Source: Dichomitus squalens LYAD-421 SS1
Lineage: Eukaryota; Basidiomycota; Agaricomycetes; Polyporales; Polyporaceae
Length of the DNA stretch: 52,966 nt
Direction: 5' to 3'
NCBI RefSeq assembly: GCF_000275845.1
Contig: NW_006766930.1
Coordinates: 194,716-247,681, forward strand
Part shown: positions 1-11,502 of the stretch, in pieces
Layout of the letters: every line of letters starts with the position of its first letter
How positions within the stretch are numbered: position 1 is the stretch's first letter
The notes under the pieces: model-generated
Database searches by the model: none
Told to the model about the DNA's origin: nothing
The model's input: the letters and a program-made list of their open reading frames with translations, nothing else
Made by a program: the position numbers and the translations under genes

Positions 1-380
1 CTTACTGATGCAGAGTGGTGCTGAGAAGCCAAGCAACCAGAGGTGACACAGCAAGAGATGTGAAGAGATGTATTCCCTAGACTAGAAGGGGTAGTGAGGG
101 AGGTAGGGCTGCTAGCTACCTACAGAGGAGATGGGGAATCGACGAGAAGATCAAGTCTGAGGTTTCCTGCCTCAGACTCCCTACTATATATACTAATACA
201 ATGGTGCACAGACCAGGTACCTATTGACCATCATTTGGTCAGAGTTCTCTGCCTCATGTCCTACCCTCTGACCTGCCTCATGGTGACCTTACGACTAATA
301 CCTGAGTCGTGCCGAGTCCGGACCCCTCCCAATGAGTAAGTGCTCCTGCTGTCACATCAGTCACCTGCCTGTGAGTGAGG

Positions 381-520
381 ATGGGCACTCCTGACCGTCA
401 CGAGGTCTGGGGTTCGATCCTGGCCCCTCCACTTTCTGATACGAGTTGTCCGCGGTCAAGGTGAGCGTCTGTCCCAGTACACATGACCCCCAGGTCACGT
501 GGCACGAGAAAACTGTGACA
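381..520 (+). repeat. tRNA-related (SINE-like) repeat, copy 1
   Basis: This 140-bp stretch matches 2892-3030 in direct orientation. It contains GGTTCGATCC at 411-420, which fits the pol III B-box consensus, preceded by a tRNA-like stretch. The tRNA cloverleaf does not close (the T-stem is mismatched), so it is not a working tRNA gene. A tRNA-derived SINE or a tRNA-containing repeat remnant is the best reading. Confidence 0.5.
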
Positions 521-626
521 ACCACATGAGTAGTACAGCCTTGGTTATTGCAGTAACCGGCTGTGCCATTCCATATTTTGTGACGGCTGTGTTAGGCAAG
601 CTGTGTAAACCAGTACCTGTTCAACA

Positions 627-1142
627 GGCACAGAGTACAAGGGACATAGGACAATAGCGAATGGGAAAACAAGGGAGCTGTTGTCCATATGCAAACAAGG
701 GGAAACCACGCTGAATAGAGAACAAGGGGTGAACATACAAGGCAGGGGTCTGAATCAAAAGGAAAATGTAGCCCCGTGGGGGCGGTTTGTGACAGCATTT
801 CAGTTGCTGGAAAAAGCTCCAATACCACGTTCACTGGAAAGGCTGGGGCAACAAGCATAACAGCTGGGAGCCGGCAGAAAACCTGGTGCATGCTCCTCAG
901 CTGGTCAAGAAGTTTTACGCCAAGTTCCCTTCAAAGCCTCAATCATGAGGACACTATCCTTTGGAGGGGTGTACTGTCACAAACCGCCCCCATGGCACAA
1001 CATTTCTCTTCCGATTCAGACCACTGCCTTGTATATTCACTCCTTATTCTCTATTCAGTGTGGTTTCCCCTTGTTTGCATACGGACAACAGCTCCCTTGT
1101 TTTCCCATTCGCTATTGTCCTGTGTCCCTTGTACTCTGTGCC
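627..1142. repeat. Imperfect inverted repeat, about 169-bp arms
   Basis: Left arm about 627-795 and right arm about 974-1142 are reverse complements with scattered mismatches. The left arm starts GGCACAGAGTACAAGGGAC and the reverse-complemented right arm starts GGCACAGAGTACAAGGGAC as well. Both end in GGGCGGTTTGTGACAG. The spacer is about 178 bp. Several open frames seen here on both strands are mirror images of one another because of this symmetry and are not genes. It could be a non-autonomous hairpin element or two head-to-head copies of one repeat. Confidence 0.8.
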
Positions 1143-1194
1143 CATGGCAACGCCATTGTCCCTTAGTGCCCATTGTTCATGATAAACTCGGGGC

Positions 1195-1841
1195 TGTGAA
1201 GACAAAGATTAGATCCGACTAGAGTCAAAGCAAGATCTTTAGTCAGTAAAGAAAGACTATATTTCAGCAACGAACTGTATCTAGAGTCGAAGCAAGACTA
1301 CAAAGGTTAAGTAAGTAACTACAAGTTAGAGGTAGATATAACGAAGTACTCACTCTTCAGTCAGTAAGGAAAGACTGAAGAGGGAGGACGAAATCTGAAG
1401 TCCTTATATACTACAGAGAAGTGCCCATGACTAATCAAAGAGTGGTTAGTCACGTGTACTATAGTGCAATGAATAATACAACGACGAAAGAATTGTGATG
1501 TATCACACCATAGGATGAGTAAGGGATGAGTAAGGCATAGACCTGTCTAGACCATTCTGGAGTAGTACGGATTGTCCTAGACAGTACCAGAAGAGTCCGG
1601 AAGCATAGCTACAGTACATGAGCAGAGAGTCCCAAATATGATAACATACTACATAAGCGACCACAGCTAAGCGCTAGGAGACGTATAGCCTCGTGTAGTC
1701 CGAACCGGATAAGTCCAAGTTCAACAGTTCGTTTCTTGTATATAGCTGGATCCCTTGCTACCTAGAGACTCTAGTTTCGACCTCTTGTCTCCAGATAAGT
1801 CATTGTGTATTTTGCTCTGTAGATACTTTGCTCAATACACA
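1195..1841. repeat. Possible solo LTR-like segment
   Basis: The stretch begins TGTGAAGAC and ends CAATACACA, so it has TG...CA ends with a short inverted match (TGTG/CACA). It holds repeated AGTCAGTAARGAAAGACT words and a TATATA-rich centre. I could not find a target-site duplication or a second copy in the window, so this stays tentative. Confidence 0.25.
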
Positions 1842-1919
1842 TCTTCATCTGTAAAAACCACCTTTGCGAATTACACCTATTCAGTACAAATTAGCTCTTA
1901 ATAGACACAGTAGTTGGAT

Positions 1920-2700
1920 AGTGAAAAATAGTGCAAAATTGAGAGGTCCCCAAAAATAATTGCACTATTTTGCACTATTAATGCAAATTCGTGCAAAGTA
2001 GCACTATAGTAGACGGAAATAGTGCTACAGTAGACATTGATAGTAGTGGATAGAGTGGGTCTATGATTTCTGACTGGTGTAGAGATGCTTTCTATGCCCT
2101 CAAAATCATCTGTTTATAAGCCCCAGATGCATTTAAAGTGCTGAAAAAAATATGTCCTCAGCCTGTCTTGAACACTCAACCTCACCTTCATATGACACCT
2201 GTTCCAAGGTGGTGCTCTATGCCACTGCACCACCAGAGCTTATATAAATTCTTCACAAGTACCATATATATCCATTTTTGCTAGACTTAGACAAAGTGGT
2301 GACACCTCGCCTTGAGATTCACCTGCTGAGGCTTGCATATGTGTAATGTCTGGGACTATATATATAATATGGAGTGTGCTATAGAGTATGCTTCATGGTA
2401 TAAATGCTGTGCTGACAGCCTAATCCTATACATGATAACAAGTTGTATGTTGAGTTGTGCCCTCAAATATAAGGCAGCTATCATGGTGATTTTGCAGCTA
2501 TAGAGGTGTGTAATGCTTGAGTTGAGAACTATGAGCTATAAATAAAGGATCATCATCTTATTTGAGTCTCCCCTAAATGAGTAGTGCTAAAATAGTGCAA
2601 AATAGTACTATAGTAGTGCAAAATAGCGAAAATTAGAGGACCACATTTGCAGTAGTGCTATAGTAGTATCATGTTGGCACTACATGGCACTGTAGAAAAA
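1920..2700. repeat. Two clusters of GTGCAAAATAGTGC-like motifs
   Basis: Around 1924-2050 and again around 2580-2700 the sequence repeats short words such as TAGTGCAAAAT, TTGCACTATTTTGCACTA and AGTGCTATAGTAG in both orientations, with a shared GAGGWCC(C/A) word nearby. The two clusters look like related, partly inverted ends of one decayed element about 0.75 kb long. Confidence 0.4.
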
Positions 2701-2891
2701 GTGATAGTGAAGAGCAGTTATAACTAGTACCAAGTATACTAATTAGTGCTTAGTTGCACTACTGAAGAAGTGCATCTGAATAGTAGTTCTAATGTAGATG
2801 TCATCTCTGCTAACACTTGCTAATATAGATGAGATTATCTGAATAGTGATAATTAGCGTCAATTCGCAAAGGCTGTTTTTCCAGATGGATG

Positions 2892-3030
2892 ATGGGCACT
2901 CCCAGCTTTCACAAGATCTGGGGTTTGAATCCGGCTGCTTCAGTTTCCGATACAAGTTGTCCGTGGTTGAGGTGAGTGTCTGCCTTGGTGCACATGATCC
3001 CCAGGTCATGTGGCATATGAAAACTCTGAC
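2892..3030 (+). repeat. tRNA-related (SINE-like) repeat, copy 2
   Basis: Direct repeat of 381-520. Shared words include ATGGGCACTCC, GATACRAGTTGTCCG, CATGAYCCCCAGGTCA and GAAAACT. The B-box-like core has drifted to GGTTTGAATCC at about 2922-2932. The divergence between the copies suggests old insertions, not a recent local duplication. Confidence 0.5.
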
Positions 3031-3550
3031 ATATAGGTAACCTATGCTCAGCCTTAGACACTAATCCACAGATCCCGATCATTGAGGATCTCACTCTAGG
3101 TTTTTGTGGATTGATCTGCAAGATGAGCTGTATACACATTCAACCCTACTATGAATGTTGTATATATATATTCTGTTACCCTTACTGTACCCTAGATATG
3201 TGTCATGCTGTTATGTCTCTATGTCACCACAATATATATGTGTCTTACTCCTTTTGAATGCGTCATCTGGAGGTTCTAAACACAGAAATAATGCATATAC
3301 CTAGTTGCCACCGAGAGTACAAGTGATTGAGTGTGAGTGCATAGAATTACAGGAATTGCACAAAACTGAGTCAACCGACTGTCTTGTTTGCCTTTGATTG
3401 GCTCAATTTCTTTTAAAAAGCTTCACAGGCATGGGACCTACTTGAATTAGGAGCTAAGGGGATTCACTACAACTTTTGGCCCTCAGCCCAATTGATTTTC
3501 ACACTGATATGGAATGGATACCAAGGGATTTATGCAGACTCAAGGCCATT

Positions 3551-4019
3551 CATGATGCACTTTTGCTGATGTGTAGGTCACACTAGGGTGACAAGCTGTG
3601 ACCTGATCACAGACGGAGAGCGCGCATGGTCCTGGAGACCCAAATCGACGCCGGTTTGTAGATCGGCTGCAGCCGACCAGGGCCTTAGTAGCAGCACATG
3701 GATGACCAATGTGATGAAATGTGCTTGTCATGCATTGTCAATTGGGGATCGTTCTCGGAGATGCGCCTGCGGTGACCGTCGAGCGTTGGGAAGTAGCTGT
3801 GTATGTCGCGATAGCTGCCGCTGCAGCGTGTGCCGGGATCGATGGGCACTGGCAGTGCTGATGGGTTCGTACTAAATAGTCCTCTCCGCCGTCCTCAGCT
3901 CTGCCCAACTCGCCCGCGTCCGCTGCGGACAACAGCCTCGACATCGCTCTCCAGCCACACAAAACCCGACCCTCTAAGCCTCGCCTCTCGCCTTGTCTCC
4001 TCTCGGTGCAATATAACAC
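3551..4019 (+). promoter_or_regulatory. Upstream region of the SKT5 gene
   Basis: No gene is seen here. Composition shifts from AT-rich repeat to GC-rich unique sequence around 3590. The last 100 bases are pyrimidine-rich and end in CAATATAACACATGG at the chosen start, a pattern common before fungal start codons. Confidence 0.35.
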
Positions 4020-6628
4020 ATGGCTGCCCCTCCTGTCCCACCACGACCTTTTGACGACTACGACGCCCCGCACCGTCAGGACGACGCTCCTCCCGCCGTG
4101 CCTCCTCTCCCGCCCGACTTCAATCCCGATCAGTATTCATCTGGGCCTCACTACGAGGACCCCCTCGTGGCGCCCCGTCCTCACAAGCTACAGCCCGATC
4201 TTCCCAAGAACGTGCGTACCATCTCGCTGCTCCTCTTCCCCCCCTCTCTACCGCTCGCATTCACCAACATTTTCCCCTCCACCTGTCCCAGATGGCACAA
4301 TCCTTGGATGAGCAAGCGTCCGTGCCACCTGTTCAGCCAGGCCACATCCTGAACGCTTCCTATCCCCAACCTGCGTTCACGGGCAGCTTTGCTACTTCTC
4401 CTCCCACCAACGACTACCTCGGCTATCTTCCCCAAGGACCTGCATTGTCTCGAGGCCCTAGCCCTCTGCCTCCTCCCCAGGGTTCGAACTGGTCACCCTG
4501 GTCGCCTCCTCCCCCTCAACAATCCATGACGCCCTCCTTCCCGATGCCCTTCGCTTCCCCCGGTCCTTCCAGTGCCCAGCACGAGCATCAGAGAAGTTTG
4601 TCAGGCTCTTTCGCGAACTTGACCCTGGGGCCCCGTACCTCATCTCCGCTTTCCGGTCCCTCTGGCGCGCGCGATGGGCCCCCTTCCCTCACCGCTCCAC
4701 TTCCTACCCTTGCCACTCTTTCCGTGCAACAAACCGCAATCCAGCAGCCAAATGCTGACCCTTCCCGCAAGATCGTCTGGTGCCGAGACGTTCTCTCCCT
4801 CGTCGATCGTGCGCAGCAACTTCACGCTCGCTCTAGCCCGACATCTACCGACCCAGTCGTGGGACCTGCTCAGATCAATGACCCCGAGCTGCAAAAGCTC
4901 GTGAACGTCGCAATCCCCATCCTACTACAGATTGCTTCCCAACAGCCACAAGGTTCCCTCCCTCCGTATGTTGCCGAGGCCATTTACATGCGTGCCATGT
5001 GCGCATCGACGGGAATCTACCCACAGTTCATCCCTCACGACCCCAGAACTGCCTTCCGGGATTTCGAGCGAGCCGCCAAGTCCGGCTACCACGCCGCTTG
5101 GTTCAAGCTCGGGCGCGAATACGAGAACTTCGGGGATCTTCAGCACGCGAAGGAGTGCTTTGAGAGGGGTACGAAGCATGGCGTGGAGAGCTGTTTCTAC
5201 GTGAGTACTGCTCCATGCTCTGGCGACGACAGAAACTCGAGTGACTGTTGCACCCTCAGCGTCTTGGCATGGCACATCTGATGGGACAACTTGGGTTCAC
5301 CGCCGACCCACAGGCGGCGCTTCCACTGCTCAATCGCGCTGCGACCCTCGCTACGATCGAAGTGCCGCAACCCGCGTATGTTTATGGCCTCTTGCTCCTC
5401 AACGAATTCTCGCACGTGTCGATTCCCCCGCAGCTCTTCCAACCTTTCCTTCCCCCTGGTGTAACGCCTCCGGAGGAAGCACGTCGACATCTTGAGCGGG
5501 CGGCGTACCTCAACTTCGCTCCTGCCCAATATAAGCTTGGTCACGCGTATGAATTCGCGACTCCACCCTTCCCATTCGATGCCCTCCTAAGCGTGCAGTA
5601 CTATTCCCTCGCCAGCCAGCAAGGGGAGATTGAGGCCGACATGGCACTTTCCAAGTGGTTCTTGTGCGGTGCCGAGGGAGCGTTCGATAAGGACGAGGGT
5701 CTGGCATGGACTTTTGCAGAGAAAGCAGCCCGCAAGGGTCTGCCGAGCGCCGAGTTTGCACTCGGCTACTATTCTGAGGTGGGCGTGGGTGGCCCGAGAA
5801 ATATCGACGCCGCCCGCAAGTGGTATCAAAAGGTGCGTCACTTGGCTATGCACGATTATCAACCCGAGAGGCTGATTGTTATCCCTGGCTCGGCAGGCCG
5901 CGCAGCACGGTAATGCGGATGCTACAGAGCGCCTGCAGGCATTGGCTCAGCCGACGCCTCAAACCCTTTCACGTGAACAACACGAGAATCTTACGGACTC
6001 GAAGCTTGTGCGAAAGCGAACCCAGGCGAAACAGCGCTCTGAGGCCGTCCAGGGCCCGGCTAGTGTGACGCAGCCTATGCCTGCAGCGCGCCGCACTCAG
6101 ATTGTCAACAACATTCGGAAAAACTCATTGCGTACCGGCCCTCTAGGACCTTCGGCACACCCTGCAGGAGCCGCAACAGGCCCACCAGGTTATGACAATG
6201 CGCCATTGACGAGTTCTCCGTCGAATCTAGGACAGGCTGCACCTCTCCCTCGTGTTGACGAATACGGAAGCGGGCCACATAGGGCGTCCGGTCCATCCAG
6301 TGGACCCACATCACCGATGCCCGCTGGCATGAGTACTCGGCCGTACAACAGCAACGTACATCCGAATGCTCCTCCTCCCGGCCAGCCCCAAACCCAGCAT
6401 CAACGGCTCCAATCAGCCGGCCCTGGGCCTGCAAGCTCACCTCGACCTGCGGGGACTCCGCCCCTGCGTCGTCTTGGTGGCACTCCTCAGACACAGAGTC
6501 CATCGCAAACCGCGCCTCAGGCTGTGCAGCCACCAGCGCGACCACCCACGAAAGGTCCGCAGACATTTGCAGAGATGGGCGTCGCGACTACGAAGGTCGA
6601 AGACGATTCGAACTGTGTCGTCATGTAA
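4020..6628 (+). CDS. SKT5: SKT5/CHS4-like chitin synthase activator, Sel1 repeats, CaaX box
   Basis: Activator and localisation factor of class III/IV chitin synthase at the plasma membrane and septum. Exons 4020-4211, 4292-5200, 5260-5832 and 5897-6628 are all phase 0 and give about 801 residues. The first 300 residues are Pro/Ser-rich and disordered. A Sel1-like (TPR-related) repeat array follows from about residue 300 to 570, with units such as AAWFKLGREYEN, APAQYKLGHAYEF and PSAEFALGYYSEVG. A Pro/Gln-rich tail leads to the C-terminal CVVM. That is a CaaX farnesylation box in the same place as in yeast Skt5/Chs4, which separates this family from other Sel1 proteins. The start ATG has a good context (CACATGG). 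The other exomer/chitin-III gene, CHS5, lies 20 kb downstream. Confidence 0.88.
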
Positions 6629-7060
6629 GAGTCGATGGTATAGCAGGAAGCGTGTGCGAGCCACCGTCTTCATTCATGGACTATTGCTGATATATGTTAG
6701 TACACTCTGGAATCGGTACGCAGGTTAGGACTTTATCCCCATGTCTCCTTTGTATTCAATAGCGTGCGTACACTAGACAAATTGAACGGCACTGAGTTGG
6801 GTGACTGTTACATCGATTGCTACTTGTACAACTCACAGGGACTCGGTCTATATAGATAGGCTGGACCTTCGCTCTTTAGAGAGAAGAGGCTTCGGGCTGC
6901 ACAAGCAGTCTACCCGGCTGCTCGCCCTAAATTGATTTGTCAGCGAGCCGATGGCGAGATCAGTAGGCTCTGCCGAAAGTCCCGGTGATCGTGATGCTCT
7001 GAACACCAAGTCTATATCATCTGCGACTCCGCAGTTTCTGGTGTAGAACCGAAGGCCATC
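6629..7060. other. Intergenic, SKT5 3' flank and dehydrogenase upstream region
   Basis: No supported gene. A long open frame on the minus strand (about 6848-7414) runs across the first exons of the dehydrogenase and is a shadow. Confidence 0.4.
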
Positions 7061-8696
7061 ATGTCCGGGACGCAAAGGGTGGTGCGATGGTATCCTCCAG
7101 CGTACGACATCCGAGTAGAAGATGCTCCGATCCCACAGTAAGTCAATCGTCTGCGGAAGCACTGGCGCTCCGGTCACCGGTAATCCCTTCCTAGGATCAT
7201 TGACGACGATGATGCGATAGTCAAAGTCATAGTATGTGAACACAAAACCCCCGACGTTATCAGCTGAAACCTTCGCCGTCATAGCTAGCGGGACTATGTG
7301 GAAGCGACTTGCATATCTACCGAGGGCATGAAGACGTTGATCGCGAGTACGTCTACAGCATCTTGGGCTTCGACCGGTCATACTCACACGCAAAGAAGCC
7401 TGATATGTGGCCATGAAATTGTCGGAGAAGTCGTCGCACTTGGCTCGAGCTTCTGTCCTGACTCAATTGGTCGACCTGAATTGTACTCGACGCTCAAGGT
7501 AGGGGACAAGGTTGTGTCTCCATTCACTGTCTCGTGCGGGGAATGCCAGTTCGTCTTCTTCCTCATGAATGCATAGGCCTTTAGAATTGACATGACGCAT
7601 AGCTTCTGTCGCATTGGCTTCACGTGTCGATGCAAGCACTCCTGCCTGTTGGGCATTCCCGCTCTTCCAGGAGGTCAGGCACAATACATCCGTATACCCA
7701 AGGCAGGCGGGACCCTCTTCAGCCTCAACTCCCACCATGTGTCGTCCTCGAGACCAGTACCGGACTTATCCACGCTCTCAGATAGTTCTCTTCTGCTTCT
7801 TGCAGACATACTACCGACTGGAGCGTTTGCAGCTATACAGGCACTTCAACATCCGAAGGTTGCGCCAATTCTGATAGGAGCAAAATATCCATTTGGTGGT
7901 TTCGTCGCCCATCGAGTTACCGCCCGTGACCAAACATCGGTCGGGCTGCAAGCAGAAGATCGGATTCTTACCATCGGTATTGTAGGACTAGGGCCCGTAG
8001 GGATTGTACGTACGGAGATTACGTGGTTCCTCTTGGTATCTGACATCTGTCTGATTAGTGCGCGACTGTCAGTCTGCTCGACATGTTGTCAGGACTAGCG
8101 GAGAGTCAAGGGTTGGTGTATCAAATCATCGCGATCGACCCACTCGAGTCCCGTCGCAGCAAGATGGAGGCGGTCTATGACACCATTCATTCTGGCGGAA
8201 AAGCCTGGACTGGGCGTTTCGCTGTCGCTTCCATCGACGATGGGAAGAAGCTGTCAGCGGAGTGGACCGACGGCGCCGGATGCAACGCAGTTCTCGAGGT
8301 ATTCGCACCGTCGTCAGCTATTCCCCGTCGTCTCCGTGCGCTGACTCATCTTGGCAATAGGTCGTAGGAAACAACAACGCGCTCACGTTGTCTTACGAGA
8401 TCGTGCGACCGTTCGGGATAATCAGCTCGGTTGGCGTGCACCAGGAGCCCCCTCTGCCGTTCAACGGACGAGGGGTCTACGACAAGAATGTCTCCTTTGA
8501 TTTTGGTCGCTGCCCTGTCCGAGCGATGTTCCCGATAGCAGTGGACATCTTGCTCAAGCGACAGGATGTGTTCGGGAGTGTCGGGGAGAAAGCAAGTTTG
8601 ATCGACAAGATCGTTCCTTTGAACGAAGCACCGGATGCATACGAGGATTTTGACAAGGGAAGGTGTGGCAAAATTCTGTTTGATCCATGGCGATGA
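7061..8696 (+). CDS. Zinc-dependent medium-chain alcohol dehydrogenase family protein
   Basis: NAD(P)-dependent oxidoreductase of the zinc MDR superfamily, closest to the glutathione-independent formaldehyde dehydrogenase/threonine-dehydrogenase-like branch. The substrate cannot be told. Exons 7061-7137, 7195-7231, 7285-7346, 7396-7548, 7603-8005, 8059-8298 and 8361-8696 give 435 residues. Catalytic-zinc residues appear as GLCGSDLH and ICGHE. The structural zinc loop [15 protein letters not shown] has the C-x2-C-x2-C-x7-C spacing and is only restored by splicing 7549-7602 out. The Rossmann motif is [10 protein letters not shown], with DPLESRR after it. The fourth exon may begin at 7396 or 7399 (tandem AG acceptors). 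An insert of about 18 residues follows ALGSSF. The gene is tail to tail with the permease, 156 bp apart. Confidence 0.85.
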
Positions 8697-8852
8697 CTAC
8701 TCTAGCCGACACGGCGCCCCGACTGGCGGGTGCCTCGGAGCATAAAGAATATATGTTGACACGTCGATCATCGCGAGATGCCTATCAGTCCCATGTATCA
8801 AATCATGTCGGAATTCTGGGAGGTTCTTGGACCACGCACCATCATTGTCCGG

Positions 8853-10829
8853 TTACACGTCAAGCGTTCTGCAGTACACCTCTACCTCCTCTTTGCCCTT
8901 CTTGCCCACCTCTTCCTCTATAATGTGTCCCATCGCTCCTTCCACCTGGTCAACCGCTTCACGTTCTGACGCAAATTCGCGTGCTAAGACCTCGCGGCCC
9001 ATTGAGGCATCCACATTCGCGAGAGGGCGTAGACGACACAGCGCGAGATAGCTCACGCCAGACACTACTGAGCTCACATACCACCCAATATCGTCGCATC
9101 TAGCCGCTCCACGGGGAACTGCTACTCCGAATGTCCCGATGAACCCCACAACAGGTATCATCATCCCCGCGACATACGCCATTGCAGCGTTAGGATTGAT
9201 GCCGCGCTTGTACATATAGCGCGATCCAGGCTCGGAAGAGTAGGCGTCGTTGACATGAATGTTGCCTTTGCGTACGATCCAGTAGTCGGTAATCATAATG
9301 GCAGCGGTTGGTCCCATGAAGATGCCGTACCCGTTCAAGAACGCCAAGAAACCGTGAGCGGAGGCCAGTATTTTCCAAGGCATCAGTGTGAGAGATATGA
9401 TGCAGCAGAACCACATCCCACGCGTGAGATTGAAGTAGGTAGGGAAGAGTGCGGTGATGTCGCTTGCGAAAGGAAGCAGATTCGCGCCTAGAATGACTCC
9501 GAAGTTGAAAAGGGCAGAGGAGAAGGCGAGGAGGAATACGCCTAGACGGGCAGGTCCTGTCCAGGAATGTTCGAGGATGGCGTCGTAAACATCCCACTGG
9601 TTCCATAGAGTTACACTCCATGCTTTTTGCAAACAAGAAGTGCCGAATATGCCTATCATTCCCCCCTGTCCCGAGCGGTGAGCTAGAGTATAGGCAAATC
9701 TGAGTTCGCTCACAATTGCTGCGGGAAATGGGACGAAAACGATGTGCGTCCACATGGTAGCCGACGGGTCTGTAGCGTAACGGGCGAAGTCCGGCATGTT
9801 GGCAATGAAGGTGGACTGCATTTTCACATACGTTTAGTGTGAAGCAGCCTTCATACACCAATAGCTCGAATCATGGCACGTACCCAATTGCCCATTGCAG
9901 AATTTATGGCGGCGACGATCACCCAAACCAGTGCTGAGCCGGTTGGACGTGCAGCTACGTTTGATAAATCTGCGTCGGATGCGAGGCGACCACGACTTTG
10001 CACCACACAATATATCAGAAGACCGATCACGGAAGGGGGCAAAAGCCACGCCTTCAGGGTGTACAGCCATCTAAGCCTGTTTGGACGTAGGGAACAGAAG
10101 GGCAGTTCCACGGCCCAAAAGATGAGGAATCCGAGAAAGCGTTGCAGAGTAGTGCCTACAGGTGGAGGAAACTGCGCGCCGAGATTGTCCCAGCGATGTC
10201 CAACGATGCAACGAAGCATCGTCGAAACGAATGCGCCACCTTGGAAGTCTGAGTATGAAGGTGAGTGGATGAAGGGGCAGGATTGAAGTAAGGAGACGGT
10301 CTTACTCAACACAGACACCCAGAGCATGGCACACGCCCCACGAGCGATGACAGGCCAGTAGTGACCGTACATGCCGAACGACGTTCTGAGCACGACAGGG
10401 TACCCGACGTGGTAGTTTGCAGCAGCGCGAGAATTGAAGGCCATGCATAATCCGGACACTCCTGCTGCAACCCAAACGACAATAATAGCCTGCCACGACG
10501 TGAGCCCAGCACCGACAATACTGGAACCGAGGGTCCTGTGAGAGAGATGATATGCGTGAGTGCGACAGCAAGGCAAACGGCAGGATCTCGACCCACCAAT
10601 TGCCAAAGCCTACACCAAACCAAAACAAGCAGAAGTGATACCACTGCCAATTCACCATATGCGGTGGAGATGGCTTCAAATCTTCGTTCGTCCACGAATG
10701 CGCGCCTGATGCATTCCCCTCAGTACGAATGTACGCAAGAAATGCATCGTTGGAGCGAAAGGCTTGGCGTAGGCGGATTGCCCATCGAGATATACAGTGC
10801 TTCGCCGTGGTCAGTGCTAGACAACGCAT
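8853..10829 (-). CDS. NCS1-family nucleobase/nucleoside permease
   Basis: Plasma-membrane proton symporter of the NCS1 family (uracil, uridine, allantoin or purine-type substrates; which one cannot be read here). Exons in transcription order are 10829-10597, 10535-10306, 10248-9884 and 9815-8853, about 596 residues. Family landmarks are SWTNEDLKPSPP near residue 55 (the start of the NCS1 signature), GAGLTSWQAIIVVW, NYHVGYPVVLRTSFG, MGNWSTFIANMPDFARYA (restored by removing 9816-9883) and GPTAAIMITDYWIVRKG. About 12 hydrophobic segments are visible, with an acidic cytosolic C-terminus. The N-terminus is the weak point: the ATG at 10829 is the first in frame, but a further upstream exon is possible. 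Confidence 0.82.
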
Positions 10830-11502
10830 GAGGAATACGAGAGGCGAAAAAACCACACCTTGGACAAGCTGACACCTCGGCGTACCCAGGGTTTTATCCT
10901 ACCACAAAGACATCACATGTACAGCATAGAAGCGAATACCTGTCGCGGTGACAGTATATATATCGCGACGAAGAAGCCCGTGGAGAAGACCATCATGGGG
11001 CTACCGTTCAGAGATAAGACAATATCTCCGGGTTGGAACGTCCCGGATTTACGTTCCTAATCCGTTCAGATGATGGCGGTCACAAACCGTTCTCATGCAT
11101 GAGACGAGAAGTTGCGACTCGATTGCAGAGCGGTCGTCCCCAGCATACGGTGGTCCATAACCCTCCCATTCCAGGACGCGTAGCAGTAGTCGATATAGGA
11201 TTCCAGTGAGTGCTTCGCATACAAGCAAGAGAGTCAGCAAGGGCGGATGGCGCGAACATTACAAGGAAGCACCTGCGAAGCTACTACTGTCTCCAACTAT
11301 GCCTATGAATGGCCTTGTAGAATACGATGGTATACGATGGCTCAACTTCCATAGTAAAGCGCGAATCATACAGGAAAATCGGCACGCAAATGTGGGGACA
11401 TGATGCACTGGCACAACCCGACGACCGGTATCTGGAATTGCATCCCATGCCTTCGCCAATCGAAAGAGAAACGCGAGCACCTGGCCAAGTACCGGACCGC
11501 TA
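10830..11502. other. Intergenic, permease upstream and BTB/CAP-Gly gene 3' flank
   Basis: No recognisable gene. Short open frames on both strands have no family resemblance and no splice structure that extends them. Confidence 0.35.

Larger units (their letters stand above)
1..3550. repeat. AT-rich, gene-free repeat-derived block
   Basis: No open frame here resembles a known protein and none can be joined into a convincing spliced gene. Base composition is visibly AT-richer than the rest of the window. The block contains an imperfect inverted repeat, a pair of tRNA-related direct repeats and two stretches dense in GTGCAAAATAGTGC-like words, listed separately. This looks like layered, decayed transposable-element sequence. 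I could not assign a transposon family because no transposase, reverse transcriptase or integrase motif is visible. Confidence 0.6.

Noticed and set aside
411..432. Possible tRNA gene at the GGTTCGATCC motif
   Set aside because: The T-stem and acceptor stem do not pair, so it is a tRNA-derived repeat and not a functional tRNA gene.
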